From the NCBI RefSeq assembly GCF_006376615.1, contig NZ_VEXQ01000010.1, forward strand, positions 1-64,000: a DNA stretch of 64,000 nucleotides. Reading direction: 5' to 3'. This DNA comes from Buttiauxella sp. B2 (lineage in GTDB: Bacteria; Pseudomonadota; Gammaproteobacteria; Enterobacterales; Enterobacteriaceae). The notes below the pieces were generated by a model. The model saw nothing but the letters and a program-made list of their open reading frames with translations. It searched no databases and was not told where the DNA came from. Both the position numbers and the translations under genes were made by a program. Below are positions 26,805-36,298 of this stretch, piece by piece. The first letter of the stretch is position 1. Every line of letters begins with the position of its first letter.

Positions 26805-27213
26805 TCAAAGGTAATATTCTCGATCGATAAAAGTCACGATGATTTTGTCATGCATTTCCGCAGGTTTTGAGTCACCCAGCGTCTTACGATCGAGCATCTT
26901 CAACCTGTTACGCAAGTCAGGTTTTCACGTTCAATTCACTGCGTGTAAAGCTTACCCATAATGTGTTCCTTTTTCGGCAAAATATCGTAAACCCTGAAAC
27001 TATTAGTGCACCAGAAAGCAACCTTAAACCTGATTTCCTCCTCAGTAATTTGTGAAGAGTCTTCCTGCTTCGGCGACCAAATGTATTAGCAATAATACAT
27101 TTCAGGCGAGTTTCCCATGCATACCAAAGCCTGCGTTGCTGCTTTTTATTGCCCACGAATGACAACATTTCATCGGCTTCGCAGATGAGCTGAACGCTCA
27201 GGAAATCCAGTGG
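26805..27213 (-). pseudogene. IS1-family transposase (InsB-like) fragment
   Basis: Reading the minus strand, LICEADEMLSFVGNKKQQRRLWYAWE is followed by IIANTFGRRSRKTLHKLL in one frame. After a disrupted middle, another frame gives RNRLKMLDRKTLGDSKPAEMHDKIIVTFIDREYYL and a stop at 26805. These match the DDE half of IS1-family transposases in order. Frameshifts have destroyed it and no terminal inverted repeats were recognised. It lies directly before the broken DUF1254 gene. Confidence 0.8.
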
Positions 27214-27258
27214 CAGGGTGGTTGCATTTCGTGGCGAATTTTTTTAACGGCTTCCGCC

Positions 27259-28014
27259 TTGCCACAAAACCGACATTTTTCTTCAACTGAAACCATCAGA
27301 GTCACTCTGAAAAACCTGGAATTTCACAGATTTATCAATGCTTTGAATACTTTACTGAATCGTGACACAGTGTACTCATTCGGTATTTATTTCGTACCAG
27401 ACGGCACAACAGTAACATTGCCAAAATCGAAGATAGGCGTTATCAGTCTGCAATGATCATGCAAAATGATGATTTCACCGATCAGGTTTTTTATAGCCCG
27501 GGTGCTTTTGATATTAAATCTCAGACAAAATTTGCCGCAATCATTGTACGCACTCAAGTTAACCCAAGTGACCCTGAAGATATCAACTCCGTTCATCAAC
27601 TCCAGAATAATATAACTGTTACCAGGTCTGAGGGCACAAAGGTCAAAGATTATAAACCGGTAAACTGAGATCAAAAAACGTTGATGGAATTGCGAGCCAA
27701 ATACCAGAAAGAGGCGGCTAAACTTCCAATTTTGAATGATACGGCAGGGGTCAGAGGGAAATTTTATCCAGTGATAATTAAATCTTAGTGCTTCAGTTGC
27801 ACTCGGTTTATTCCCTCCTCAAGATGCTGTATATATTTATCGCAATTCAGGTCTAAAAGGCGATAAATGGTATAAGGCAACTGATGGGAGACCAAAGCTT
27901 AAACAAGGTGGGTTCTTCTCTTTCACAATGTATTGTGCAGACAAATACCAACATAGTGAAAACTTTCACCAGGACAATCACAGCATCCGTTCGCTATTTG
28001 ACGAGGACGGGGGA
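27259..28014 (+). pseudogene. Broken DUF1254/DUF1214 protein gene
   Basis: Segments of one DUF1254-DUF1214 protein appear in order across frames. They are LLNRDTVYSFGIYFVPDGTTVTLP, RRYQSAMIMQNDDFTDQVFYSPG with IIVRTQVNPSDPEDINSVHQLQ, LRAKYQKEAAKLP...GVRGKFYPV after an in-frame TGA at 27666, and FPPQDAVYIYRNSGLKGDKWYKAT with GGFFSFTMYCADKYQHSEN, ending at TAA 28012-28014. At least two frameshifts and one stop interrupt it. The 5' end is cut near the IS1 fragment. It is convergent with an intact gene of the same broad family. Confidence 0.8.
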
Positions 28015-28074
28015 TAAGACGTTGCGCAGCCTGATTTTGTTATTTAGCAAGCTCACATCAATTAAGGGTCCTGG

Positions 28075-28100
28075 AGATAGCCGGGTTTCCCCAGCTATCT
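28075..28100. terminator. Hairpin terminator between convergent DUF1254 genes
   Basis: AGATAGC and GCTATCT form a 7-bp stem extended inside by a CGGG/CCC pairing, followed on the plus strand by TTGTTT. It is placed between the broken gene and the end of the intact one, so it may end transcripts from both sides. Confidence 0.55.
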
Positions 28101-28120
28101 TGTTTAACGTAACAACTGTA

Positions 28121-29416
28121 TTACTTCACAACCTCGACAGTTGGGAAAGTGTATTTACCTTCCTGAACATCTTTGCTTGGTCCGTACATTCGCATAATGA
28201 TGTAGGTGTCTTTTTCCGGGATTGGCAACCAGTTCGGATTATTTACATCGCCCTTGGCACTCATTTCAATGGTGTACATACCATCTGCATCTGGTTTCAG
28301 AGTCCGATCCCCACGGCTATGGCGATTAATGGCATTGGGTGCCATTAATTTAGTGTCCGACGCATAAGACGTGAAAGACCAGAACTGGCTAACCTCAGGT
28401 GCTTTGAAATGTACGCGGTATTTTTTACCGTTAGCGCCATTGATATTTTGCCCATCTGAACCTTTAACTTCTTGCAGATAGACAGACTCTTCAGGGGGTA
28501 ATCCCCACTGGCCCATCATCGTCCCTTCCGCAAAGAGATCACGCTGTCCTTCTCCCAGTTCTGCACGGGTACCGAGTAGTTTTCCTGCATTTTTCATTTG
28601 AGGAGCAAGCTCTTTAAGGTGAGCCATGCCGAGTTCCTCACCGCGTTTAGCTGCCGCGAGCTGCTCCGGCGTGAAATCTTCCTTACATGGTTCGATACCC
28701 ACATCTTTGTATTGATCGAGCCACTTTTTATCAGACTGCGCCATGTCACCTTCGCAAAGCACAAAGTTGACACGCTGTAGCCAGTTAGTTTTGTCAGGAT
28801 CAGGATACGTGCGTTCTGTTTCTTTAGGGCCAGGAACACCTAAGTACGCGGATAGCGTCCGTACGTTCCAGTCATCCATATAGTTGAGTGCGACTTTTTC
28901 GTCTTCTTTGTTCGTTGCCATGATTCGACCCATCAACTTGAGAAGGTCAGAGTCAACACGTATAACTTCTGTCACGCTTGGTGGTACCTCCCCTTTCCAG
29001 CTACGGGAAGCAAACATAAAGTGACCGCCTTTATTACCTCGCGTACGGGCACCGATCATCGACGTCGTGTAATGCCCCATATCCATGGTATGTAGAACCC
29101 AATAGCGACCTTTATCCATGTCCGGTACGCTGACAATAACAGGCTCAGCAGCAACATCCAGCCATCCCATAAGATGCAATGTATCGTTATTAATTGTCGG
29201 GTGAGCAGTATAGGTATCATCAGCAAGATGGCGAATATTCTGGAAACGGTTCATTGGCGTGTTGGTTTTCACTGCCGTTTCATAGAAAAATTTATACGCT
29301 TCATCCATCGAGTAACCATAGACGTAAGCATCTTCTGCATGTTTATCTGAGATTTGTTGCGCAAATGCAACGTTGCTGGTCATTATCAAAGCCAGTGGAA
29401 GTAGTAACCTTTTCAT
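28121..29416 (-). CDS. Exported DUF1254/DUF1214 domain protein
   Basis: A 431-residue protein with a clear signal peptide (MKRLLLPLALIMTSNVAFA) when started at the ATG at 29416, which has AGGG eight bases upstream. The N-terminal half is DUF1254 (AYVYGYSMDEAYKFFYETAV, INNDTLHLMGWLDVAAEPVIVSVPD) and the C-terminal part DUF1214 (PEVSQFWSFTSYASDTKLMA, GDRTLKPDADGMYTIEMSAKGD, ending TFPTVEVVK). The protein is periplasmic by prediction and its function is unknown. A decayed relative lies next to it, so this locus once held two. Confidence 0.85.
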   Translation of the reverse strand: MKRLLLPLALIMTSNVAFAQQISDKHAEDAYVYGYSMDEAYKFFYETAVKTNTPMNRFQNIRHLADDTYTAHPTINNDTLHLMGWLDVAAEPVIVSVPDMDKGRYWVLHTMDMGHYTTSMIGARTRGNKGGHFMFASRSWKGEVPPSVTEVIRVDSDLLKLMGRIMATNKEDEKVALNYMDDWNVRTLSAYLGVPGPKETERTYPDPDKTNWLQRVNFVLCEGDMAQSDKKWLDQYKDVGIEPCKEDFTPEQLAAAKRGEELGMAHLKELAPQMKNAGKLLGTRAELGEGQRDLFAEGTMMGQWGLPPEESVYLQEVKGSDGQNINGANGKKYRVHFKAPEVSQFWSFTSYASDTKLMAPNAINRHSRGDRTLKPDADGMYTIEMSAKGDVNNPNWLPIPEKDTYIIMRMYGPSKDVQEGKYTFPTVEVVK

Positions 29417-29592
29417 CCTAATCACCCTTTAGAAAAATTATTTTGAAGTATAGCGGCTCTTTAAAATGACGAATGGGGAATACCTGTTCTAATTCAGGAA
29501 CATCATAAGATTGCGGTTATTCACCGGTCAGAATAATGCCAGCAGGAAGTCATACAAACGGCCTTTTCTCCTCAAGCCGTGTCACCAATCTC

Positions 29593-30768
29593 CTACTTCA
29601 ACAGAACTTCATATTGCGGATTGAACTCGTCGAAGATAGGCAATGCGGCAGCACCGAGTGCGGCGGTGTCGCTGCCGGACATACCAAGGCGAATTCGCAT
29701 GCCCTGTGGGCTGCGGCTGCGCACCGAGCTATAAAGCGGTGTCAGGCGTTTGATAAGCTTTTCCACCAGCGGTTTCGGCATGGTGCCGCCGATTATCACA
29801 CTCTGCGCATCGAACACACATTCCATAATATTGATGGCCTGAAGCGCCGGCTCAACAGCTGACTCAAGCCATTTATCGAATAATGCTTCATCAACATTGA
29901 GTAAATCCTCTGGCATCGCCGACATTGGATCCAGCCCACAGGCTTCATATGCTGCCTGCAAAGAAACGTAGCGTTCGAGGCAACCTTTGTTCCCGCAATA
30001 ACATTCGCGCCCGCCCGGTTGCACCACCATGTGGCCGACTTCGCCCGCATTGTGTGCATGTCCGGTATAAATTCGCCCGTCGGTGAAGATGCCTGCGCCC
30101 AAACCCGTGCCGATATACAAATACACAAATGACGATAATTGCTTGGCGACACCGTGAAAACGCTCGCCGATGGCTGCCACCGTTGCATCGTTTTCAAGCG
30201 TGACTGGCCAGCCGGTTATCGCGCTCAAACGCGCTTCAATATCCACATTGTCCCAACCGTGGAGCGTAGTCGGCCCTTGTGAGGAAATCCCCTCAACGCC
30301 AAATGGCCCAGGCATCACCACACCGACGCCCAACATTTTTCGCCAGTCGATTTTCACCTGTTGGCGCATTTCTTGCAGAATTTTTTCAATAAGAGCCAGA
30401 GTCGGCTCGGGCTGCGGTTTCCGAATAGGGATAAATTTGCGAAAGCGAACGGTTCCGGTGAGATCAACCAGAACAATCAGCAGCGACTGATGATCAAGAT
30501 GGATGCCGATGGAATAGGCGCTATCAGGATTGAGTGTCAGTGGCGTTGCTGGTTGGCCGCGCCCACCCGCACGACGCGGGAGGTGAGATGAAAGAAGACC
30601 AGCCAGTTCAAGCTCGGTCGCAATATTGGATACGGTTTGCGGTGTAAGCGACGTCAAACGGGCGATTTCGGCACGGGTCAACTCACCATTAAGGCGAATG
30701 GCTTCAATAACCACGCGACGATTGTGAGCACGGGCGTGCTCAAGATTGGTACCAGAAGTTGTTATCAC
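29593..30768 (-). CDS. ROK-family transcriptional repressor (NagC/Mlc type)
   Basis: Started at the GTG at 30768 (VITTSGTNLEHARAHNRR) the protein has 391 residues, near the 406 of NagC and Mlc. The frame is open to 30882, but that extension contains a hydrophobic stretch foreign to the family and overlaps a likely operator. It has an N-terminal helix-turn-helix (LTRAEIARLTSLTPQTVSNIATEL), then a ROK sugar-kinase-like domain with the YIGTGLGAGIF motif and the zinc-binding CYCGNKGCLERYVS segment. It is divergent from the sugar ABC operon and probably represses it until the sugar or its phosphate binds. Confidence 0.9.
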   Translation of the reverse strand: MITTSGTNLEHARAHNRRVVIEAIRLNGELTRAEIARLTSLTPQTVSNIATELELAGLLSSHLPRRAGGRGQPATPLTLNPDSAYSIGIHLDHQSLLIVLVDLTGTVRFRKFIPIRKPQPEPTLALIEKILQEMRQQVKIDWRKMLGVGVVMPGPFGVEGISSQGPTTLHGWDNVDIEARLSAITGWPVTLENDATVAAIGERFHGVAKQLSSFVYLYIGTGLGAGIFTDGRIYTGHAHNAGEVGHMVVQPGGRECYCGNKGCLERYVSLQAAYEACGLDPMSAMPEDLLNVDEALFDKWLESAVEPALQAINIMECVFDAQSVIIGGTMPKPLVEKLIKRLTPLYSSVRSRSPQGMRIRLGMSGSDTAALGAAALPIFDEFNPQYEVLLK

Positions 30769-30822
30769 GGCCTTGTACCCAATGGGGAAACCTACGGGCA
30801 GTATGCTAAGAGTGATTACAGC

Positions 30823-30835
30823 AATCAATTTGATT
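30823..30835. promoter_or_regulatory. Candidate ROK operator, regulator-proximal copy
   Basis: The palindrome AATCAATTTGATT, 55 bp before the chosen GTG of the ROK gene. The same 13-mer with only the central base changed occurs in front of the ABC operon. Its flanks (GC before, T after) also match the second copy. Confidence 0.6.
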
Positions 30836-31024
30836 TTATAATTATGATGAATTGAATTTGACGTCGCCATCACAGCTTTCAATGTTATTGATATGTTAAT
30901 TATATTAACCAGTCATTATCACATTCAGTAATCGATTCATAGTGAAGCCCCAGTAGCAAAGCATCATCCGGCAGGGACGCAGGGACTGGCTGAAAAGTCA
31001 GCCCACTTTTTAGTCAATTAAAGC

Positions 31025-31037
31025 AATCAAATTGATT
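31025..31037. promoter_or_regulatory. Candidate ROK operator, transporter-proximal copy
   Basis: The palindrome AATCAAATTGATT lies 32 bp before the start of the binding-protein gene. Together with the copy at 30823-30835, about 200 bp away, it suggests a repressor that could loop the divergent promoter region. Confidence 0.6.
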
Positions 31038-31069
31038 TAATAAACCTAACCCTGTTTCGGAGAATGACG

Positions 31070-32320
31070 ATGAGCCTACGACTTACCCCTGCGGCCACCT
31101 TGTGCGCCCTCTCTGCTCTCACCCTGGGATTTTCAGCCACCGCGCTTGCTGAGACGACACTTAGCGCCCTGTTTATGACTCAGGCGGCGTATAGCGAAGC
31201 CGATATCCGCGCAATGACCGCAGATTTCACCAAACAGCATCCTGATATCAAAGTGAACCTGGAATTTGTTCCTTACGAAGCGCTACATGACAAAATTGTC
31301 GCCGCTCGCGGAGCGGGTGCCAAAGGGTATGACGTGGTGCTTTTCGACACTATCTGGCCCGCCGAATTCAACAAGTTCGGTCTGTTGCAGGACGTAACCG
31401 CGCGTATTCCTGCGGATGTCAGCAGCAAGATTTTTGACGGTGCGATTTCAACCGTGACCTACAAAGATAAACGCTGGGGAATGCCGTGGATCCTCGATAC
31501 CAAATATCTGTATTACAACAAAGCGATGCTCGCTAAAGCCGGGATCACTACTCCACCGGCGACCTGGGCTGATGTTGAAAAACAATCTGCCATCCTGAAA
31601 GAAAAAGGCATCGTAAAGTACCCGCTGGTGTGGAGCTGGTCGCAGTCCGAAGCACTGTTGTGCGACTACACCACGCTTGTATCGGCGTTTAAAGGTGAGT
31701 TCTATAAAGACGGCAAACTTAATTTCACCAATTCGGGTGCCATGAAAGCCATTAATTACATGAAAGAAACACTGGATAAAGGGCTGACCAATCCGAACTC
31801 ACGCGAATATCTGGAAGAAGACGTGCGTAAGTCCTTCTCCAACGGGGACGCCGCTTTCGCCCTGAACTGGACATATATGTACAACATGGCAAACGACCCG
31901 AAACAGAGCAAAATCGCGGGTGATGTTGGTGTGATACCTGCGCCGAGTGAAACCGCAGGCGGCGCGTCGGGCGTAAACGGTTCAATGGGATTAGGCATCG
32001 CCAAAGCCAGTGCACATCCTGATCAAGCGTGGGAATTTATCAGCTACATGACGTCGCAGCCGGTGCAGGACAGATACGCCAAACTGAGCCTGCCAATCTG
32101 GAAATCCTCTTACGATGACCCAGAGGTACAAAAAGGCCAGGAGCCGCTGATTGCCGCCGCGAAAACGTCGCTGAACGTGATGTTGTCGCGCCCAGTCACA
32201 GCGGATTACTCCCGTTTATCGAACATTTTGCAGCAAAATATTCAGGCAGTATTGCAAGGTAAAGCTCCGGCACAAGACGGTATGGAAGCCGCCACCACCG
32301 CAGCCGACCGTTTGCATTAA
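31070..32320 (+). CDS. Sugar ABC transporter periplasmic binding protein
   Basis: A 416-residue family-1 solute-binding protein with a signal peptide (MSLRLTPAATLCALSALTLGFSATALA). The start at 31070 is chosen over an ATG at 31064 because GGAG is eight bases upstream. Typical motifs are TADFTKQHPDIKVNLEFVPYEAL and WGMPWILDTKYLYYNKAMLAKAGI. It heads an operon with two permeases, a PfkB kinase and an ATPase. The sugar is not known; the attached kinase implies it arrives unphosphorylated and is phosphorylated inside. Confidence 0.92.
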   Translation: MSLRLTPAATLCALSALTLGFSATALAETTLSALFMTQAAYSEADIRAMTADFTKQHPDIKVNLEFVPYEALHDKIVAARGAGAKGYDVVLFDTIWPAEFNKFGLLQDVTARIPADVSSKIFDGAISTVTYKDKRWGMPWILDTKYLYYNKAMLAKAGITTPPATWADVEKQSAILKEKGIVKYPLVWSWSQSEALLCDYTTLVSAFKGEFYKDGKLNFTNSGAMKAINYMKETLDKGLTNPNSREYLEEDVRKSFSNGDAAFALNWTYMYNMANDPKQSKIAGDVGVIPAPSETAGGASGVNGSMGLGIAKASAHPDQAWEFISYMTSQPVQDRYAKLSLPIWKSSYDDPEVQKGQEPLIAAAKTSLNVMLSRPVTADYSRLSNILQQNIQAVLQGKAPAQDGMEAATTAADRLH

Positions 32321-32388
32321 TTACATTTAACGCCTTCACATCGCCCCAAATATTTCGGTATCAGGGGCGAAAACCACGGAAACTAAAC

Positions 32389-33294
32389 ATGTCGTCGACA
32401 TTACTCCAACGTGAGAAGCGTCAGGCGTGGTTGCTCCTCGCGCCCATGTTGTTAATGATGTTTTTACTGACAGCCTGGCCGCTCGCCCGCACGCTGTGGC
32501 TTAGTTTTACTGACGCCGGATTGATTGGCGACGGTACCGCACCGAACTGGGTCGCAAGCGATAATTATCTCTATGCGTTGACTGACCCTGATTTTCGCGC
32601 AGCACTCTGGCGCACGCTCTATTTCACCGTGGTTTCGGTCGGTATTGAAGGATTTATTGGTGTGCTGGTCGCCCTGCTACTCAATCAGCAATTCTGGGGG
32701 CGCAGCGCTCTGCGCGTGCTGGTAATTTTGCCATGGGCACTGCCGACTATCGTCAATGCGACGATGTGGCGGCTGAACTTTAATCCGGATTACGGCAGTA
32801 TCAACGCCCTGCTTTCACAAATCGGGCTGATTGATACCTACCGTAGTTGGCTTGGCGATCCGAATTCGGCCATTAATGCGGTGATGTTCGCTGATATCTG
32901 GAAGAACTACCCGTTGATCACCCTGCTGGTGCTGGCGGCGTTACAAACGATTCCAGACGATTTATTTGAAGCTGCGCGTCTCGATGGCGCATCGGCTTTC
33001 CGCCGTTTTCGCAAGATAACCTTGCCTGCAATTGCTGCGCCGCTGGCTGTGGCACTGATTTTGCGCACCATCGACGCGTTTAAAATCTTCGACATTATTT
33101 ATGTCATGACCCGCGGTGGCCCACTCGACAGCACCAAAACCGTCAGTTTCTTCGTCTATCAGGAGTCATTTAGCTATTTGCGTGCTGGCAGCGGTGCTGC
33201 GTACGCAATACTGATGACGCTGATTTGCGCCGTGCTGATTTTGATTTATATGGTGATGCTGCTGCGTCAACGCCGTTCAGGGAGCGCCGAATGA
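32389..33294 (+). CDS. Sugar ABC transporter permease (MalF/UgpA type)
   Basis: A 301-residue inner-membrane protein with six hydrophobic segments. The EAA loop that contacts the ATPase is EAARLDGASAFRRFRKITLPAI (about residues 194-215). Its TGA overlaps the ATG of the second permease. Confidence 0.93.
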   Translation: MSSTLLQREKRQAWLLLAPMLLMMFLLTAWPLARTLWLSFTDAGLIGDGTAPNWVASDNYLYALTDPDFRAALWRTLYFTVVSVGIEGFIGVLVALLLNQQFWGRSALRVLVILPWALPTIVNATMWRLNFNPDYGSINALLSQIGLIDTYRSWLGDPNSAINAVMFADIWKNYPLITLLVLAALQTIPDDLFEAARLDGASAFRRFRKITLPAIAAPLAVALILRTIDAFKIFDIIYVMTRGGPLDSTKTVSFFVYQESFSYLRAGSGAAYAILMTLICAVLILIYMVMLLRQRRSGSAE

Positions 33295-34130
33295 AACAGA
33301 AAATCCGCCTGGCATTGCGATATTTCGCAGCGCTGACTCTGGCGATATCGATTCTTGCGCCGCTGCTCTGGATGTTTCTGATGAGCGTCAGCTCAGCGGA
33401 AGACTTGACCCGCATTCCGTTAGAGTGGCTACCGCGCCAGTGGGATTTCAGCCGTTATGCCAGCCTGCTGACCTTGGAAGCGGGGCAACCCGGTGCGCTG
33501 TTTTTACATGCGATCGGCAACAGTATGTTGGTGGCCTGCGGTGCCACGCTGATTTCTCTGCTGCTGTCGATTCCTGCAGCCTATAGTTTTTCACGTTATC
33601 CTGGTCGCGATGTCTGGCTGTTTGGCGGCCTGGCGATTTACATGGTGCCGCCGGTAGCATTTGTGCTGCCTCTGTACTTCATTCTGGAAAAACTAACGCT
33701 GCTCAATACTCATATCGGGCTGATTCTGGTCTATTGCTCGATGATCATCCCGTTTCTGACCTGGATGCTGAAAAACCAGTTCGATGCGTTGCCTATCGAC
33801 ATCGAGCAAGCCGCTCGCCTCGACGGGTTACGCTACTGGCAGGTGTTGCTGCGAATCACTCTGCCGCTGGCGAAACCGGCACTCGGTGCATCAGCGATGT
33901 TCGGCTGGCTTCTGGCGTGGGACGAGTTTTTCTACGCCCTGCTGTTTACCAACAATATTGATGCCCAAACCTTGCCGGTAACTATCGCTGGATTCACGGC
34001 TGGGCGCGCCACCGATGACGGGTTGATTGCCGCCGTCGGTATTCTTGCGGCTGTTCCGCCGCTCTTTATTGCGCTTTGGCTACAAAAAACGCTGGTTAGC
34101 GGATTAACCGCTGGCGGCAGCAAAGGTTGA
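33291..34130 (+). CDS. Sugar ABC transporter permease (MalG/UgpE type)
   Basis: A 279-residue permease starting at the ATG at 33291, which overlaps the previous stop (ATGA). The open frame continues upstream, but that part lies inside the other permease gene. The EAA loop is EQAARLDGLRYWQVLLRITLPLA (about residues 170-193). Confidence 0.93.
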   Translation: MKQKIRLALRYFAALTLAISILAPLLWMFLMSVSSAEDLTRIPLEWLPRQWDFSRYASLLTLEAGQPGALFLHAIGNSMLVACGATLISLLLSIPAAYSFSRYPGRDVWLFGGLAIYMVPPVAFVLPLYFILEKLTLLNTHIGLILVYCSMIIPFLTWMLKNQFDALPIDIEQAARLDGLRYWQVLLRITLPLAKPALGASAMFGWLLAWDEFFYALLFTNNIDAQTLPVTIAGFTAGRATDDGLIAAVGILAAVPPLFIALWLQKTLVSGLTAGGSKG

Positions 34131-34155
34131 CGATGGACAAGGAGAATCCTCACTT

Positions 34156-35109
34156 ATGAAAGCAAAACCTGACACCCACACCACGCTGTATGTGGTGGGT
34201 AATATCAATGTCGATTTGATTATGAGCACATTGTACGAGTGGCCGAAAAAAGGTACTGAAGCGATGCTCGAAAGCAGTTCACTGCGCCCCGGTGGTTCCG
34301 CCGGAAACTGTGCGCTGGCGCTGGCGGCACTCGAATCGCCCTATCGTTTAGTCGCCAATCAGGGTAACGATCAGTTCACGGGTTGGCTGGCGAGCCTGTT
34401 TCCAGAAAGCGCACCGTACTGGCCAACGTACGATTGTGAAACATCACTCACTTTTGGTGTGACCCATCCCGACCACGAGCGCACGTTTTTCAGCAATCAG
34501 GGGCATATTGTTCGTCTATCTATGCAAGACGTTCTGGCGCAAGTGCCAGAAATGGCACAGCCCGGCGATTGGGTTTTGCTGTGCGGCACCTGGCTGTGTA
34601 CCACATTGTATGCCGAATACCCGCAACTACTGGCAACGCTGAAACAGCGTGGATATCGGATTGCCGTTGATAGCGGCTGGCCGCCGGAAGACTGGAGCGA
34701 TGCACTACGCGAGCAAGCGAACAAATGGCTAAAGTACTGCGATGCGCTGCTGCTCAATGAAGTCGAAACGCTCGGTTTTGCAAATGCAAAAACACTCGAA
34801 TCCGCCGCAAAAAACCTGCTCGAACAAATGGCCGACAATGCTTTTTGCGTTGCCAAGTGTGGCCCCGATGGTGCGCGTCTGTGGGCAAAAGATCTTACGC
34901 TGTATCAGCAGGCCGAGCCGGTTGAGGTGGTGGATACCATCGGTGCCGGAGACAGTTTTAATGCCGGGTTTTTATCGGCACTGATTTATGGCCTACCACC
35001 TGCTACTGCGCTGCAATGGGGTGTGCGCGTTGCCGGTTGTGCAATAAGCAGTTCCCCGCGCCAATATCCTGACTGGCAATCGCTTTTTGGCCTTGTGGAG
35101 AAGATCTAA
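34156..35109 (+). CDS. PfkB-family sugar kinase
   Basis: A 317-residue ribokinase-like enzyme. The N-terminal VVGNINVDLIMSTLYEWPKKGTEAML and GGSAGNCALALAALE segments bind sugar; DTIGAGDSFNAGFLSALIYG holds the catalytic Asp. It is placed between the permease and ATPase genes, one base before the latter, so it should phosphorylate the imported sugar. Confidence 0.93.
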   Translation: MKAKPDTHTTLYVVGNINVDLIMSTLYEWPKKGTEAMLESSSLRPGGSAGNCALALAALESPYRLVANQGNDQFTGWLASLFPESAPYWPTYDCETSLTFGVTHPDHERTFFSNQGHIVRLSMQDVLAQVPEMAQPGDWVLLCGTWLCTTLYAEYPQLLATLKQRGYRIAVDSGWPPEDWSDALREQANKWLKYCDALLLNEVETLGFANAKTLESAAKNLLEQMADNAFCVAKCGPDGARLWAKDLTLYQQAEPVEVVDTIGAGDSFNAGFLSALIYGLPPATALQWGVRVAGCAISSSPRQYPDWQSLFGLVEKI

Positions 35110-36198
35110 ATGGCTCAGGTTGAACTGGTAAACGTCGCCAAAAAATACGGCAAAATGCAGGTACTAAAACCGCTGAACTTGACCATCAAAGACGGCAGTT
35201 TCACTGTACTGGTCGGCCCGTCAGGCTGTGGGAAATCCACATTGTTGCGTCTGCTGGCGGGGCTGGAAACACTTTCGGGCGGCGATATTTTGCTCGATAA
35301 ACAGCAAATCAATAATTTCGATCCGGCCGATCGTGATATCGCGATGGTGTTCCAGAGTTACGCGCTGTACCCACACCTGACTGTCGCCGAAAATATGGCT
35401 TTCCACATGCAGGTGAAAAAAGTACCTAAAGCAGAGCAACAAGCCAAAGTCCAACAGGCGGCAAAAGTCCTGGGTATTGACCATCTGCTGAAACGCCTGC
35501 CAAAAGATTTGTCCGGCGGTCAGCGCCAACGTGTGGCGATGGGTCGTGCACTGGTGCGCAACCCGAAAGTATTTCTGTTTGATGAACCGCTCTCCAACCT
35601 CGACGCTCAACTGCGGATGGAACTGCGGGCGGAAATCAAATCACTGCATCAGCAGTTTCGAACCACCACTGTATATGTCACCCACGATCAGATTGAAGCG
35701 ATGACCCTTGCCGATAACATCGTGGTAATGAAAGACGGATTCATCGTGCAACAGGGCGACCCACTGTCCATTTACGACCAACCGGTAAACACTTTTGTGG
35801 CACGGTTTATCGGCTCACCACCCATGAATTTGCTCAGCGGCGTGTTCAAAAATATCGACGACAAACCGGGCGTAAAATGCAATGAATTGTGGTTCCCCCT
35901 GCCGGATAAATGGGCGCGACAGGCGCAGCAATCCGAAGGTAAAGCGGTAACGCTTGGCCTGCGCCCGCATGATCTGAAGCCTGTGCTGCACAATACACAG
36001 CCCGCAGCAACGTTGCGCTTGTTGGAAGTGACCGGTGAAAGCAGCCTGCTGCACGTCGACTGGAACGGGTTCCCTCTTCATGTCCAGTTCACCGGGCGTG
36101 CCCGCGCCAGCTCAGATCAACCGCTGTATCTGGAAGCCAACAGCGAGGCGATTCACCTGTTTGATGCACAGACCGGGGAACGACTCACAGACACATGA
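35110..36198 (+). CDS. Sugar ABC transporter ATPase (UgpC/MsmK/MalK type)
   Basis: A 362-residue ATPase. Walker A GPSGCGKST is at about residues 37-45, the signature LSGGQRQRVAMGRALVR at about 135-151, Walker B VFLFDEPLSNLD follows, and a C-terminal TOBE regulatory domain starts near residue 240. It completes a self-contained importer with its two permeases and binding protein. Confidence 0.95.
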   Translation: MAQVELVNVAKKYGKMQVLKPLNLTIKDGSFTVLVGPSGCGKSTLLRLLAGLETLSGGDILLDKQQINNFDPADRDIAMVFQSYALYPHLTVAENMAFHMQVKKVPKAEQQAKVQQAAKVLGIDHLLKRLPKDLSGGQRQRVAMGRALVRNPKVFLFDEPLSNLDAQLRMELRAEIKSLHQQFRTTTVYVTHDQIEAMTLADNIVVMKDGFIVQQGDPLSIYDQPVNTFVARFIGSPPMNLLSGVFKNIDDKPGVKCNELWFPLPDKWARQAQQSEGKAVTLGLRPHDLKPVLHNTQPAATLRLLEVTGESSLLHVDWNGFPLHVQFTGRARASSDQPLYLEANSEAIHLFDAQTGERLTDT

Positions 36199-36228
36199 TC
36201 TTTTCTTATCACAAGTAGATAGGCACAT

Positions 36229-36244
36229 TTCGTTCTACAACGAA
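36229..36244. promoter_or_regulatory. Candidate ArsR-family operator
   Basis: A perfect inverted repeat TTCGTT-CTAC-AACGAA, 55 bp before the monooxygenase gene that heads the cluster ending in an ArsR-type regulator. Position and symmetry suit an autoregulatory operator. Confidence 0.45.
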
Positions 36245-36298
36245 GCATTAACATATTTGAGGGCTCATGCTGTTTGTTCATAGAAAAAGGAGCCCATT

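Noticed and set aside
26528-28120. Several short open frames between the porin and the DUF1254 gene
   Set aside because: They are pieces of the IS1-family relic and of the broken DUF1254 gene rather than separate small genes.
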